A stretch of DNA of 64,000 nucleotides from Indolivaga capnocytophagoides DSM 22835 (GTDB lineage: Bacteria > Bacteroidota > Bacteroidia > Bacteroidales > Dysgonomonadaceae), in assembly GCF_000426485.1 (NCBI RefSeq), contig NZ_KE384529.1:248001-312000 (forward strand). The letters run 5' to 3'. Every line of letters starts with the position of its first letter. Within the stretch, counting starts at the first letter, position 1. Below, one piece after another: positions 7,197 to 16,362 of this stretch. Both the position numbers and the translations under genes were made by a program. The notes beneath the pieces are model-generated. The model was not told the origin of the DNA, searched no databases, and was given only the letters and a program-made list of their open reading frames with translations.

Positions 7197-10131
7197 AAAA
7201 AGCGACATTCAGTCCGAAAGAAACTGTACGCGGACGTGGATAAGTATTGTACCTATCGATACCCGGCGATTCAAGTCCACTGTAATTAACTTCGGGATCG
7301 ACACCGCTGTATCCGGTAATCGTAAACAGGTTTTCGCCTGTAACGTACACTCTCACTTTACTTAGACCCAGCTTTTTAAAATATCTGATCGTATATCCCA
7401 ATGTAGCCGACTGCAAACGGAAGAAAGAACCGCTCTCCACCCAGTAATCCGAAAATACAGGATCGGACTTGATTCCGCTTGTCAGAAAATCATCCGGAAC
7501 ATTCTGAGCAGGTAAACGGGTAGGATCATACATACTCATGTACGTTGCATTTAATACTTTCTGTCCGAACATTCCATATGTAGAAACACTAAGATCAAAA
7601 TCTTTATAGGTTGCATTCATAGCAAAACCAAGGTTAACTTTTGGCTGGGCACTGCCGAGGTATTCATTTATAGGATTTCCATCTTTATCAGTGTTCAGTA
7701 TATACTTGCCGTTTTCATCCAATCCTAAGCATTTAGGACCAAAGAATGCTCCTGCAGGAAAACCTTCTTTTATCATCTGGGTATAAACACCCGATAAACC
7801 TCTCAGACCATGAAGTGAACCTGATTTAAGTCCCGACTCCTGAAATGTTTCATTAGAAAGCTTATCAATATTCTGTTTATTGTACGATACAGTTACATTG
7901 GCATCCCAGGTCAGGTCTTTTTGACGGATAATATTACCGTTAAGAGATAACTCCACCCCTTTATTCGATAATGTTCCCACATTTGCCAGCATCGTTCCCA
8001 CCAAATTTGGCGGCTGTGGCACAGGATAAGTCCAAAGTAAGTCCTTAGTCTTCTTGTAGTACAGTTCCAGAGTACCATTAATTCTGTTGAAAATTCCGAA
8101 ATCTACACCAATGTTATATTGGGCGGTCGACTCCCACTTCAGATCAGAATTTACATTTTGAATAGGAGCATAAGACTTTTTCCATGTGCCAGTTGATGCA
8201 TCATAATATGATGCCCCGTTTGCTCCCAGCAGCGAGAGAGATTTATACTCGCCTATTCCATCCTGATTACCTGTAACACCATAGCCTAAACGAAGTTTCA
8301 GATTATCCAGCCACGATGATGTATTCGCCATAAAGGATTCATCGGAAACACGCCATGCAAGAGAAGTCGAAGGAAACAATCCCCACTTGTGATTCTTTCC
8401 GAATCGAGACGATCCATCGTTACGTAATGTGGCTGTAATCATGTACCTGCCCAAGAAATTATAATTGGCACGTCCGAAGAACGATACTAATGCCGATTCA
8501 CCCTTATAAGAATACACATCTCCGGCTCGGTAATCTGCTCCGGCAGCAAGATTATTGTATAAAAATTCATCTGTATCAAAACCTCTGCGGGTAGCACCAA
8601 AACCTTCATAAACGTTCTTCATATATGAGTAACCACCCATCAGGTTCAGTTTGTGTATTTTATTTATTTCTTTATCGTAATTCAGATAAGTTTCTATCTG
8701 CATTGTTTTGTAATCGGCTAGTGAACGTTCTCCCCTGCCCTTTTCGGCTTGTCCTTCCATTACAGCATAAGTAGGCAGATAAAAACGTCTTTGGTACGAA
8801 TTATATTCATATGATACGTTTCCCGCAGCTTTTAAGCCGTCAATAATACTAATTTCAAGTTTTCCATATCCCAGAAAACGATGGCGCGAATCATCGGCAA
8901 ACCTGTTATTATTAAGCTCAACCGGATTTTCGGTATTAGTTCCGCCTATAGATGTGTATTTTCCATTCTGATCTTTTACCGGAACAGTTGGATTCAAATT
9001 TGCCGTACGCTCGAATATACGTGTATCTATCGGATTCCAGTTATCGAAACTTCCTGTTACACCGGCTTCGAGTTTAACCCGCTTATCCAAAGCATACTGA
9101 TGTGCAGCTATACTTCCCGATAAGCGTTCCATATCGCTGTTTTTGATTACCCCTTCGCTGTTCAGATAAGATACTGAGGCACTATATCCGCCATTCGGAT
9201 TCACATTGGTAAAGAATATATTATGTGAATGTGTTATAGCTGTCCGTTGCAATTCTTTCTGCCAATCGGTATTCGCTCCATAATCTGTTGCATTCAGAAC
9301 ATTATTTTCACGAACATAAGCTCTCCATTGATTTGCCGACAGCAAATCCATATTTTTTGCTACCGAACCAACTGCCACATATCCGTTATACTCTACACTG
9401 CTTTTTTCTCTGTCGGCAGCCGAACGGCTGGTTGTCACGATAATAACACCATTTGCACCTCTCGATCCGTAAATAGCCGATGCCGATGCATCTTTCAATA
9501 CATCAATAGAAACTATTTCCGATGGCTGTACCGTATTCATATCTACTCCAGGAATACCGTCAATCACAACCAAAGGAGCATTACCCGCCGAAAGAGACGT
9601 TCCTCCCCGTAAACGCACAGATGCTCCTACCGAAGGATCACCCGAACTTTGAGAGACCGAAAGACCTGCGATCTTACCTTGCAGCAATTGCTCGGCAGAA
9701 GTCACTACTCCTTGTTTAAAATCTTTCTGGCTGACAGAGGCTATTGCACCGGTCAAATCAGACTTTCTCATAGTGCCATAGCCGATGCCGACAACAACAG
9801 CTTCGTCAAGAGCAACAGCATCTTCGATCAAAACTATTTTGAGATTATTCTGAGCCTTCACTTTTTGGCTTACAAAGCCTATATATGAGATGTCCAGCAT
9901 ACTTCCGGAGGGACAATTCAACGTGAATTTTCCATCCAGATCAGTTACTGTACCTGTTGCTGCCCCTTCGACTTTAATACTTACCCCGAGTAATGGTTCT
10001 TCGGTTTTATCGGTTACTAATCCCGATACCGAAATATTTTGAGATACAGCTTGAAAACCAACTCCCGATATAAAGAAAAGAAGCAGAAACAAGCGTGTAA
10101 ACATCTTATATTTAACACTTTTCGAATTCAT
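7195..10131 (-). CDS. SusC-like TonB-dependent outer-membrane transporter
   Basis: 978 residues: signal peptide ending AVSQ, carboxypeptidase-regulatory-like domain (about 33-110), plug domain (LQGKIAGLSV, VVIDGIPG, IDVLKDASASAIYGSRGANGVI) and a 22-strand barrel ending in aromatic-rich VSFGLNVAF. It imports oligosaccharides captured by the SusD partner next to it, powered by TonB-ExbBD. It lies 18 bases after the three-repeat protein gene in the same operon. The substrate cannot be read from the sequence; the neighbouring enzymes suggest an alpha-glucan-like glycan. Confidence 0.96.
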   Translation of the reverse strand: MNSKSVKYKMFTRLFLLLFFISGVGFQAVSQNISVSGLVTDKTEEPLLGVSIKVEGAATGTVTDLDGKFTLNCPSGSMLDISYIGFVSQKVKAQNNLKIVLIEDAVALDEAVVVGIGYGTMRKSDLTGAIASVSQKDFKQGVVTSAEQLLQGKIAGLSVSQSSGDPSVGASVRLRGGTSLSAGNAPLVVIDGIPGVDMNTVQPSEIVSIDVLKDASASAIYGSRGANGVIIVTTSRSAADREKSSVEYNGYVAVGSVAKNMDLLSANQWRAYVRENNVLNATDYGANTDWQKELQRTAITHSHNIFFTNVNPNGGYSASVSYLNSEGVIKNSDMERLSGSIAAHQYALDKRVKLEAGVTGSFDNWNPIDTRIFERTANLNPTVPVKDQNGKYTSIGGTNTENPVELNNNRFADDSRHRFLGYGKLEISIIDGLKAAGNVSYEYNSYQRRFYLPTYAVMEGQAEKGRGERSLADYKTMQIETYLNYDKEINKIHKLNLMGGYSYMKNVYEGFGATRRGFDTDEFLYNNLAAGADYRAGDVYSYKGESALVSFFGRANYNFLGRYMITATLRNDGSSRFGKNHKWGLFPSTSLAWRVSDESFMANTSSWLDNLKLRLGYGVTGNQDGIGEYKSLSLLGANGASYYDASTGTWKKSYAPIQNVNSDLKWESTAQYNIGVDFGIFNRINGTLELYYKKTKDLLWTYPVPQPPNLVGTMLANVGTLSNKGVELSLNGNIIRQKDLTWDANVTVSYNKQNIDKLSNETFQESGLKSGSLHGLRGLSGVYTQMIKEGFPAGAFFGPKCLGLDENGKYILNTDKDGNPINEYLGSAQPKVNLGFAMNATYKDFDLSVSTYGMFGQKVLNATYMSMYDPTRLPAQNVPDDFLTSGIKSDPVFSDYWVESGSFFRLQSATLGYTIRYFKKLGLSKVRVYVTGENLFTITGYSGVDPEVNYSGLESPGIDRYNTYPRPRTVSFGLNVAF

Positions 10132-10149
10132 AATATTTATTTTATAAGG

Positions 10150-11292
10150 TTATTCTAAATCAGATAGAGGAACCAGAGGTATATCTGTTTTCAGGATTTC
10201 ACTTCCATTTTTATCTTTTACTTCCAGATTAATCTTATCCAGATTGGTTGCTCCTGCCAGTCCTTGCAATAGATTTACATAGGCACGCATTTCTTCCGCT
10301 TTCCCGGTAAACTCTCCTGTAATAGTTTTTCCACCTGCTACAATAGTATATATAAGCCCCTGACTTTTTTTCTCGTTATTTTTACGAACCAAAGTGAGAA
10401 TATCATATTGAGTAAATTTCTGCGGGAAAAAGTAAAAGACAGGATCAGGCGGAGCCACAACTCCGGGAGCCAGAACTACAAAGTTCTTTCCACCTTCGGC
10501 AGTGCCTACTTTAGCCCAATCTTTGGCCGGAAACAAGAACTCAATATTTTCCATAACAAAATCCTCATCTACTCCGAAATACTCACGTGGAATAAAATCT
10601 ATTTTATAAATATTATCGCCGATAGGTGTCAACTTTGTTTTAGCCGAAACTTCCGGAATCCAAGCCTGATACTCGACTATAGCACCTTCAGCAAAATTAT
10701 TCAAACCACAGTGCAGATGGATTTCTTCTCCTGCTAAGCCTCCTTGTACAGCTCCTGTCCACACCAGATTTGCATTAACCAGCAAAGATAAAGGCTGATC
10801 GATATAAAATTTTTCAGGATATATCTGTACAGCATTACCCGACTCTTTAAATGTTTTTATATCTCCTACAGACCATGGAGCCTGTATCACATCACTTTGT
10901 TTCTCATTACCTTTTCCTTTTAGACGCATCCAAAAACCGGCGGATGATTCAATATTGGCAACGGTAGTATTGAAATATTTGGTAGGGGTCAATGTTTTCT
11001 TCCAAACCATATCTCCTACATATTCCAATTTGGCAAACTCTGACGAATTATCGAAATTTCCGGCATCAGGTTCTGATGGAGACCATGCCCACAGATACAA
11101 ATCCTGTCCTTCACTAAAATTAGTTCCGGTCATATCAAAATACCAGGTAACTTCTTGATCAAGTGCATATACAACAGGGTATGTCCATATCTTTGCCGGA
11201 ACTCCGGCATCCTCGGTCGCAAAACTAACCTGAGGCAACATCATTAATACAAGGGCAAACAAAATGCCCGAAAAATATTTAATGGTATTCAT
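10150..11292 (-). CDS. Secreted three-repeat beta-sandwich protein, candidate glycan binder (SusE/F position)
   Basis: 380 residues with an ordinary signal peptide (cleavage after SFA) and no lipobox cysteine, unlike SusE/F. Three related segments begin near residues 39 (YPVVYALDQ), 157 (YPEKFYIDQPL) and 289 (FPQKFTQYDIL). The first two also share strand patterns (LYLWAWSP, IHLHCGLN). I read this as tandem Ig-like or starch-binding-like domains. It sits between the DUF5004-like lipoprotein and susC, where surface glycan-binding proteins are often found. Binding is inferred. Without a lipid anchor it may act in the periplasm or depend on a partner. Confidence 0.6.
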   Translation of the reverse strand: MNTIKYFSGILFALVLMMLPQVSFATEDAGVPAKIWTYPVVYALDQEVTWYFDMTGTNFSEGQDLYLWAWSPSEPDAGNFDNSSEFAKLEYVGDMVWKKTLTPTKYFNTTVANIESSAGFWMRLKGKGNEKQSDVIQAPWSVGDIKTFKESGNAVQIYPEKFYIDQPLSLLVNANLVWTGAVQGGLAGEEIHLHCGLNNFAEGAIVEYQAWIPEVSAKTKLTPIGDNIYKIDFIPREYFGVDEDFVMENIEFLFPAKDWAKVGTAEGGKNFVVLAPGVVAPPDPVFYFFPQKFTQYDILTLVRKNNEKKSQGLIYTIVAGGKTITGEFTGKAEEMRAYVNLLQGLAGATNLDKINLEVKDKNGSEILKTDIPLVPLSDLE

Positions 11293-11308
11293 ATCACGAT
11301 TTTAGAGG

Positions 11309-11842
11309 TTACTGATTAGCTGGTGATAATTGATATACATAAGAGACAAATGTGACTCCTTTGGCTTTTCTTGAAAATTTAAGCTCCAATACCTGAGTTG
11401 TACCTGGTACGGCTGTAATGCTCAATTGGCCTGCTTTGACTGTTTTTGCTGCATCCGAATACAAATTCAGGATACTGGCAGATCCGTCTGTGTTCTGAAA
11501 AGGATACTCTAATTTCCAATACCCTTCCGCCGGAAAAAACTGAGGAGATGTTCCTCCCACTTTATAAGAAGTCGGCTCATTTTTATCATCTACATTTAAG
11601 GTGATCGAAAATGTAGAAAAATCAATTTGATTAGTCAGATTCATTTCACTAGGCGACTGAGAATTGGCTTTTGCAATCTCATCGATCTGTTTTACAGAAA
11701 CAATTGTCCAATTACCTTTAATTTTCTCATACGTTGTAATCGGTGCAACATACGAACCATCGTCCGTATCGTTACACGCAACACATAAAGGCAGTAATAC
11801 AATCGCCCAAATAAAGACATAGAAATACTTGATTGTTTTCAT
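11309..11842 (-). CDS. Lipocalin-like lipoprotein (DUF5004-type), first gene of the Sus-like PUL
   Basis: 177 residues with lipoprotein signal LCVAC followed by NDTDDGS, a likely surface-export signal. The body starts with the pattern IKGNWTIVSVKQID, typical of lipocalin-like DUF5004/DUF4923 proteins, followed by alternating beta strands. The role is unknown; such proteins are common as first genes of PULs and may bind ligands. A TAnnTTTG element sits about 50 bases upstream, and the next gene begins 16 bases downstream, so it probably leads the six-gene operon down to the GH97. Confidence 0.65.
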   Translation of the reverse strand: MKTIKYFYVFIWAIVLLPLCVACNDTDDGSYVAPITTYEKIKGNWTIVSVKQIDEIAKANSQSPSEMNLTNQIDFSTFSITLNVDDKNEPTSYKVGGTSPQFFPAEGYWKLEYPFQNTDGSASILNLYSDAAKTVKAGQLSITAVPGTTQVLELKFSRKAKGVTFVSYVYQLSPANQ

Positions 11843-11890
11843 GGTTTTTTGAGGATTTTAATAAAATACTTTTTTAGATAGCTAACATTG

Positions 11891-11898
11891 CAAATGTA
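11891..11898 (-). promoter_or_regulatory. -7 element of the Sus-like PUL
   Basis: Minus-strand TACATTTG matches TAnnTTTG about 50 bases before the first start codon. A TTTG lies 14 bases upstream, closer than the usual 19-21, so control by an activator is likely. Confidence 0.5.
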
Positions 11899-12020
11899 AA
11901 TTCGAAAAAAATCAAATAATAACTCTATCTGAAATATATAACAGAATACTGTAGACACAAGCCAATAAAACGCTATAAAACAAACAATTAAAAAACATCA
12001 TAAATACAGAAAATATAATA

Positions 12021-12069
12021 AAAATATACCCTGAGAATGAACTATATATTCATTTTCAGGGTATATTTT
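12021..12069 (-). terminator. Strong terminator after the susR-like gene
   Basis: A 21-bp stem with one G-T pair, 7-nt loop CTATATA and T-rich flanks on both strands. It lies 130 bases after the susR-like stop codon and keeps that transcript separate from the PUL operon. Confidence 0.8.
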
Positions 12070-12198
12070 CTTCTTTACTTATTATAGATAAGTAAGTAAA
12101 TGAAAGTTTTTAAAGTTATAATAAGCCAAGGTTGCTATACTTCCAAAGTAATAATTGAGAATCACCGAAACTAAAGCGAGGCAAATGGGTCTACAATC

Positions 12199-13803
12199 TT
12201 AATTAGACCGGATTGTTTTAATCTCCATTATACGCTGCTCGAATAACTCATTGGGAACTGTCGATTTATTCTTGACTTTTGTTTTATAAGTATTGATCGT
12301 ATGTACCGAGTAGTTCAGGAATTTTGCAATGCGTTCATTTTCATGTATCCCTAAGCGTATAAGAGCAAATATCCGAATCTCGGGAGTAAGCCCCTTGTTT
12401 ACATCTATTTCTATTCTATCCTGAGGATTGAACAGCATATTATATTCATCGACGAAATGAGGAAATAATTTCAAAAAGGTATTATCGAACGACGAATACA
12501 TATTCTCCCTCTCTTTACGCAGATCAGATTCTTTCAGAGAATCTTTCAAATCATCATACTGCCGTGCGATAATCTTTCGGTTAACCAGTTTATACAATTT
12601 TTCGAGCCTGTCTATATACTCCGAATTACCATAGAGGGACTGTACTATATATTCGTCTTTTATCTCAATAGCTTCGAGCAGCTGAGCATTAGTCGATAAT
12701 AAACTCTTATTCTGCTCCTGAATAGTATGACGGGCTTCTTTCAGCTTCTTCATCTGTTTATATATAACCAATGTGGCAGAAAGCAGAAGAAGAAATAGCA
12801 TAGATATAATAACAACCGACCCGATCAGGATATTTCTTTGTTTTTCGACTTGTTCGAACCTGTCTTTTTCTATAATCGGAAGAATAGAACTAATTCCGAT
12901 TTTGCGATGACGGGCATTATAAAAATTAGCATCCTCCATTGCCAGCCGGATGTATTTATATGCACGGTGTATATCTCCTTTCTTATACAGCAAGGTCGCT
13001 AAATTGCGTAATGCAACCGTCTCTTTAGTTGCTGCTTTAATATCTCCTATTGAGGCCAATGCCATATAGTGGATCGCCTCATCCTGATTACCCTGTCCTT
13101 CGTATATGAAAGCTAAACTTGATGCAGCTATCGCATAAGTATGATCATCGATAGTAGATTCAGATAATGTCTTGAATATACTGATAGCTTCATCCATTTG
13201 GTTTTGCTTCATTTTTTTTAAAGCCAATACCGACCATAAAGCGAGAGAATCATTTGAGAGGTATTTTATAGTTGAATCGCTATACATATTTCCCTTTTGC
13301 ACATATTCCGATCTGAATGGTTCAGCATTATTGTAATCTGCCATATCGTAATATAATCTCGATAAAAGAGTATAATAATCTTTATGAACCGATTCAGAAC
13401 CCTTATCCAAATTTACAGATGACATAATATCGAATGCTTCCTTAAATAAACCGGATGACAAATAACAGAAAGCGATATGTTCATTAGCTTCTATTATTCG
13501 TGACGGACTATTCATTGCAGTAGCTATCTCCAGACATTTATGGGCATAAACGTATGCCGAATCATATTTGTATGATTTATATTCATTGAACAATGAGTTG
13601 TAATAACTTAGCTTTTCCAAGTTACCAGTTTTGGTTAATAACCCCTGTTTTAATACACTAATTTTCTTTTCCTTTAATTCTATATAGTAATCCTTCTTAT
13701 CAATATACTCATCCAATTCTTTCAATACAGAATTTATTTGAGCAGAGATTTCTAAATTAGCAAGTGTAAATAAGGAAAAGAATATCAGAAACAATCTTTT
13801 CAT
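12199..13803 (-). CDS. SusR-like transmembrane regulator (TPR sensor, DUF6377-type)
   Basis: 534 residues: signal peptide (LEISAQ), a periplasmic half of TPR-like helices (about 60-310), one membrane segment (ILIGSVVIISMLFLLLLSATLVIY, about 325-348), a coiled-coil linker, and a C-terminal HTH of the LuxR type (FALIRLGIHENERIAKFLNYSVHTINTYKTKVKNK). This matches SusR, the inner-membrane activator of the B. thetaiotaomicron starch locus, and the DUF6377 family. It lies directly upstream of the SusB-containing PUL on the same strand, so it is the likely activator and probably senses an alpha-glucoside in the periplasm. Its own terminator indicates a separate transcript. Confidence 0.85.
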   Translation of the reverse strand: MKRLFLIFFSLFTLANLEISAQINSVLKELDEYIDKKDYYIELKEKKISVLKQGLLTKTGNLEKLSYYNSLFNEYKSYKYDSAYVYAHKCLEIATAMNSPSRIIEANEHIAFCYLSSGLFKEAFDIMSSVNLDKGSESVHKDYYTLLSRLYYDMADYNNAEPFRSEYVQKGNMYSDSTIKYLSNDSLALWSVLALKKMKQNQMDEAISIFKTLSESTIDDHTYAIAASSLAFIYEGQGNQDEAIHYMALASIGDIKAATKETVALRNLATLLYKKGDIHRAYKYIRLAMEDANFYNARHRKIGISSILPIIEKDRFEQVEKQRNILIGSVVIISMLFLLLLSATLVIYKQMKKLKEARHTIQEQNKSLLSTNAQLLEAIEIKDEYIVQSLYGNSEYIDRLEKLYKLVNRKIIARQYDDLKDSLKESDLRKERENMYSSFDNTFLKLFPHFVDEYNMLFNPQDRIEIDVNKGLTPEIRIFALIRLGIHENERIAKFLNYSVHTINTYKTKVKNKSTVPNELFEQRIMEIKTIRSN

Positions 13804-13962
13804 AGTATTTTAAGTAAAAGAAGGTATATAATGATATACTTTTTAATTGATTACAAGCCTGGTTCGTTTCAATAAATAGGTCAGAAACTTTAATCAGAGA
13901 CTTAAAGAAAGTACAAATTAATATTTATTGCAAATTAAGTCGATAATTTATGAAATAAAACA

Positions 13963-13995
13963 ACAGAGGCCACCTTAAAATAAGGCAGCCTCTGT
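13963..13995 (-). terminator. Terminator after the beta-propeller lipoprotein gene
   Basis: ACAGAGGC/GCCTCTGT encloses CCTTA/TAAGG; on the minus strand TTGTTTTATTT follows. It lies 22 bases after the stop codon of the 14018-15184 gene. Confidence 0.75.
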
Positions 13996-14017
13996 CTTGT
14001 CAAATTTATTAATCGGA

Positions 14018-15184
14018 TTATACGATCTTTATTCTTGCAACCAGATATGGCCGCTCACGCAAATCTTTTCCGCCATTAAATCCGGGTAATCTATTCCATT
14101 GACCTAACGTAACATACAGATAACCATTCTTCGCATAAAACAATCCATCAGGCCAGCCAAACCGTTGGTCTCTTGCCAAAGTTGTATAATGACCTTTCGA
14201 ATTCCTTTTTACCAAAGCCATTTGCTCATAAGCTCCGAAATAAATATTACCGTCTTTGTCCTCAGCCAATCCATCACAAGCAGGTCTTTCTCCTTCATAC
14301 TTAACGGCATTTTCTATGTCCGACTCCGATTTCGAGAAGTCTGATAATATCCCTGATTGAATGCTATATAATCCTCGTCCCGTAATTGATGTCCAAAATA
14401 CCCGTCCTCCAGACAGAGCTATTCCATCAGCACCACCCGAAGGTAATGATATATTTTCGGGATCATAGGCACAAGCCTCCCCTTCAAGAAATGCCACATA
14501 TCCCTTCTGAGGCTGTGTGGATATATGATCAGCCAAAACCTCACGGGATTTTCCGGTTGAAATATCGATAACAACCAACGAACCAATATGCCCGAATGAC
14601 GAATTAGTAACATAAACAATACCTTCTTTCCCCTCAGCCAAATCAACTCTTAAATCATTCAGATGACTATCCTGACGTAAAGCCGGCGCATTAATAACTA
14701 TCGTTTTGATAACATGCCCGTTCTTAGGATCAAAACCTACAACTTTTGCTGCACCTTCGGGAATTCCGCTTACACCGGCTCTTTTTCCATCATCAATAAC
14801 CCAGATATTACCTTTATCATCCAATGTCATTCCATGAGGAGATACAAGCCACTGATCAAAATGTTTATCGGAGGGGTAAGTCATTTCTTTATTTGGAAAA
14901 GGTATCAATTTACCCTCTTTATACTCCGCCAAAGAAAATTCCTTATGATTATCAGCATGGCGAGGAAAAGTAAGAAATATTCTCCCGTCATCGGTTACCA
15001 CAATGCCAGACATATCGGGATCAGGTGCATTAATTTCTGCGACAATCTCTACTTTAGCTAATGAATCAGCTTGTACCGCCACTGATATCGTTTTATCTGA
15101 AGCCGTTTTATTGCATGAAACATTTAAGATGAAAAGTAATACAACTATGAAATTCAAGAATTGCCTAACTATACATTTTTTCAT
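14018..15184 (-). CDS. MRJP/Yellow-type beta-propeller lipoprotein
   Basis: 388 residues with a lipoprotein signal (LNVSC then NKTASDK). Propeller blades carry the repeated pattern G-x-x-x-D-D-x-G-x-I (GIVVTDDGRIF, GMTLDDKGNIWVIDDG, GLAEDKDGNIYFGAYE). DLRVD and YVTNSSFGHIGSLVVID are family signatures of the major royal jelly/Yellow group, related to the SMP-30 and lactonase propellers. The substrate is unknown; a lactone or a sugar derivative is possible. It follows an aldo/keto reductase by 14 bases, so the pair may handle one oxidised or reduced metabolite. Family call is good; function is open. Confidence 0.75.
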   Translation of the reverse strand: MKKCIVRQFLNFIVVLLFILNVSCNKTASDKTISVAVQADSLAKVEIVAEINAPDPDMSGIVVTDDGRIFLTFPRHADNHKEFSLAEYKEGKLIPFPNKEMTYPSDKHFDQWLVSPHGMTLDDKGNIWVIDDGKRAGVSGIPEGAAKVVGFDPKNGHVIKTIVINAPALRQDSHLNDLRVDLAEGKEGIVYVTNSSFGHIGSLVVIDISTGKSREVLADHISTQPQKGYVAFLEGEACAYDPENISLPSGGADGIALSGGRVFWTSITGRGLYSIQSGILSDFSKSESDIENAVKYEGERPACDGLAEDKDGNIYFGAYEQMALVKRNSKGHYTTLARDQRFGWPDGLFYAKNGYLYVTLGQWNRLPGFNGGKDLRERPYLVARIKIV

Positions 15185-15198
15185 TTCTCACATATTAA

Positions 15199-16230
15199 TT
15201 AAAAATGTAATTGAGAATTCAACTCGGGACGCTCATCCTGATGCCAATACGGATAAGCCTTAACACTTACACTAGCGTCATCAAGTCTCTTTACCTGATC
15301 TTGAGTCAAATTCCAACCGACAGCCTGTAAATTCTGTTTCAATTGCTCTTCATTTCTGGCTCCCACGATTATACTTGTTATAGTCGGACGCTGCAATAAC
15401 CAATTCAACGCAACCTGAGCTACAGATTTACCTGTTTCGCCGGCTATAATCTCTAGTTCATCTACAATTCTGTATAATCTTTCTTCCTCTGCAGCTACAG
15501 CAGGAACTGTACTGGTTCCGGCAGCAATACGGCTGTCTTTTGGTATAGGTGTATTACGGCGAAATTTTCCACTTAAACGCCCTGAAGCCAAAGGGCTCCA
15601 AACTAAAGCTCCAATATGCTGATCGATTCCCAAAGGCATAAGTTCCCATTCATAATCACGGTTAAGTAACGAATAATATACCTGATGAGCAACATATTTA
15701 CTCCATCCGTAACGTTCCGATACTGATAATGATTTCATTAAATGCCATCCCGAAAAATTAGAACAGGCTATGTATCTAACTTTTCCGCTTGTTACTAGAT
15801 CATCCAATGCTCTAAGAGTTTCTTCAACGGGCGTATTACCATCAAAACCATGCATATGATAAATATCTATATGATCGGTGTTCAGTCTTTTCAAGCTGGC
15901 TTCACAAGCTTCTATCAAATGATAACGAGACGAGCCGTATCCATTAACGTCTTTTCCCATAGGAAAAGTAGCTTTTGTCGAAATCAGCAGTTGATTTCGA
16001 ATACCTTCAACAGCCTTACCCAATACCAATTCTGAATCACCTTGAGAATATATATCTGCTGTATCAAATAGATTAACACCTGCATCTAAACATAGATTTA
16101 TTAATCCGTTGGCTTCTTTTACCTGAGTACTGCCCCAACCTTCAAAGCCGTTTGTTCCTCCAAAAGTTGCAGTACCGAAACACAATGCCGATACTTTCAA
16201 ACCTGAGTTACCTAAATTCCTATATTCCAT
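15199..16230 (-). CDS. Aldo/keto reductase
   Basis: 343 residues with the complete AKR tetrad: D56 and Y61 (FDTADIYSQG), K86 (STKATF) and H125 (IYHMHG). The NADPH-binding C-terminal part shows SIIVGARNEEQLKQNL. The (beta/alpha)8 enzyme reduces aldehydes or ketones, or oxidises sugars, with NADP(H). No signal peptide, so cytoplasmic. The start is fixed by the divergent promoter region. An AraC regulator is transcribed divergently 132 bases away and probably controls it. Confidence 0.9.
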   Translation of the reverse strand: MEYRNLGNSGLKVSALCFGTATFGGTNGFEGWGSTQVKEANGLINLCLDAGVNLFDTADIYSQGDSELVLGKAVEGIRNQLLISTKATFPMGKDVNGYGSSRYHLIEACEASLKRLNTDHIDIYHMHGFDGNTPVEETLRALDDLVTSGKVRYIACSNFSGWHLMKSLSVSERYGWSKYVAHQVYYSLLNRDYEWELMPLGIDQHIGALVWSPLASGRLSGKFRRNTPIPKDSRIAAGTSTVPAVAAEEERLYRIVDELEIIAGETGKSVAQVALNWLLQRPTITSIIVGARNEEQLKQNLQAVGWNLTQDQVKRLDDASVSVKAYPYWHQDERPELNSQLHF

Positions 16231-16272
16231 ACCTAAAACTTTTAAAGATTAATATCTTAACTTATTGTTTTA

Positions 16273-16304
16273 CAAATATAAAATACTCTTAAGACTTATC
16301 ACAA
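16273..16304 (-). promoter_or_regulatory. Promoter of the aldo/keto reductase operon
   Basis: On the minus strand TTG (16304-16302), 21 bases, then TATATTTG (16280-16273): a good match to the Bacteroidota -33/-7 consensus. The start codon is about 43 bases downstream. Confidence 0.55.
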
Positions 16305-16305
16305 T

Positions 16306-16338
16306 GCTATATTTGCAGTATAATGTGCTATATTTGCA
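16306..16338 (+). promoter_or_regulatory. Direct repeat with TAnnTTTG, AraC gene promoter/operator
   Basis: GCTATATTTGCA occurs at 16306-16317 and again at 16327-16338, exactly 21 bases apart. Each copy contains TATATTTG. The second is 24 bases before the AraC start codon, so it may be the -7 element. Two helical turns of spacing also suits a dimeric regulator. Confidence 0.55.
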
Positions 16339-16362
16339 TAAACTCTTTTTAACATCGTTTAT

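Larger units (their letters stand above)
11843..12198. other. Intergenic region between susR-like gene and Sus-like PUL
   Basis: 356 bases without a gene. It holds the PUL promoter (11891-11898) and the terminator of the susR-like gene (12021-12069). I see nothing else of note. Confidence 0.6.
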
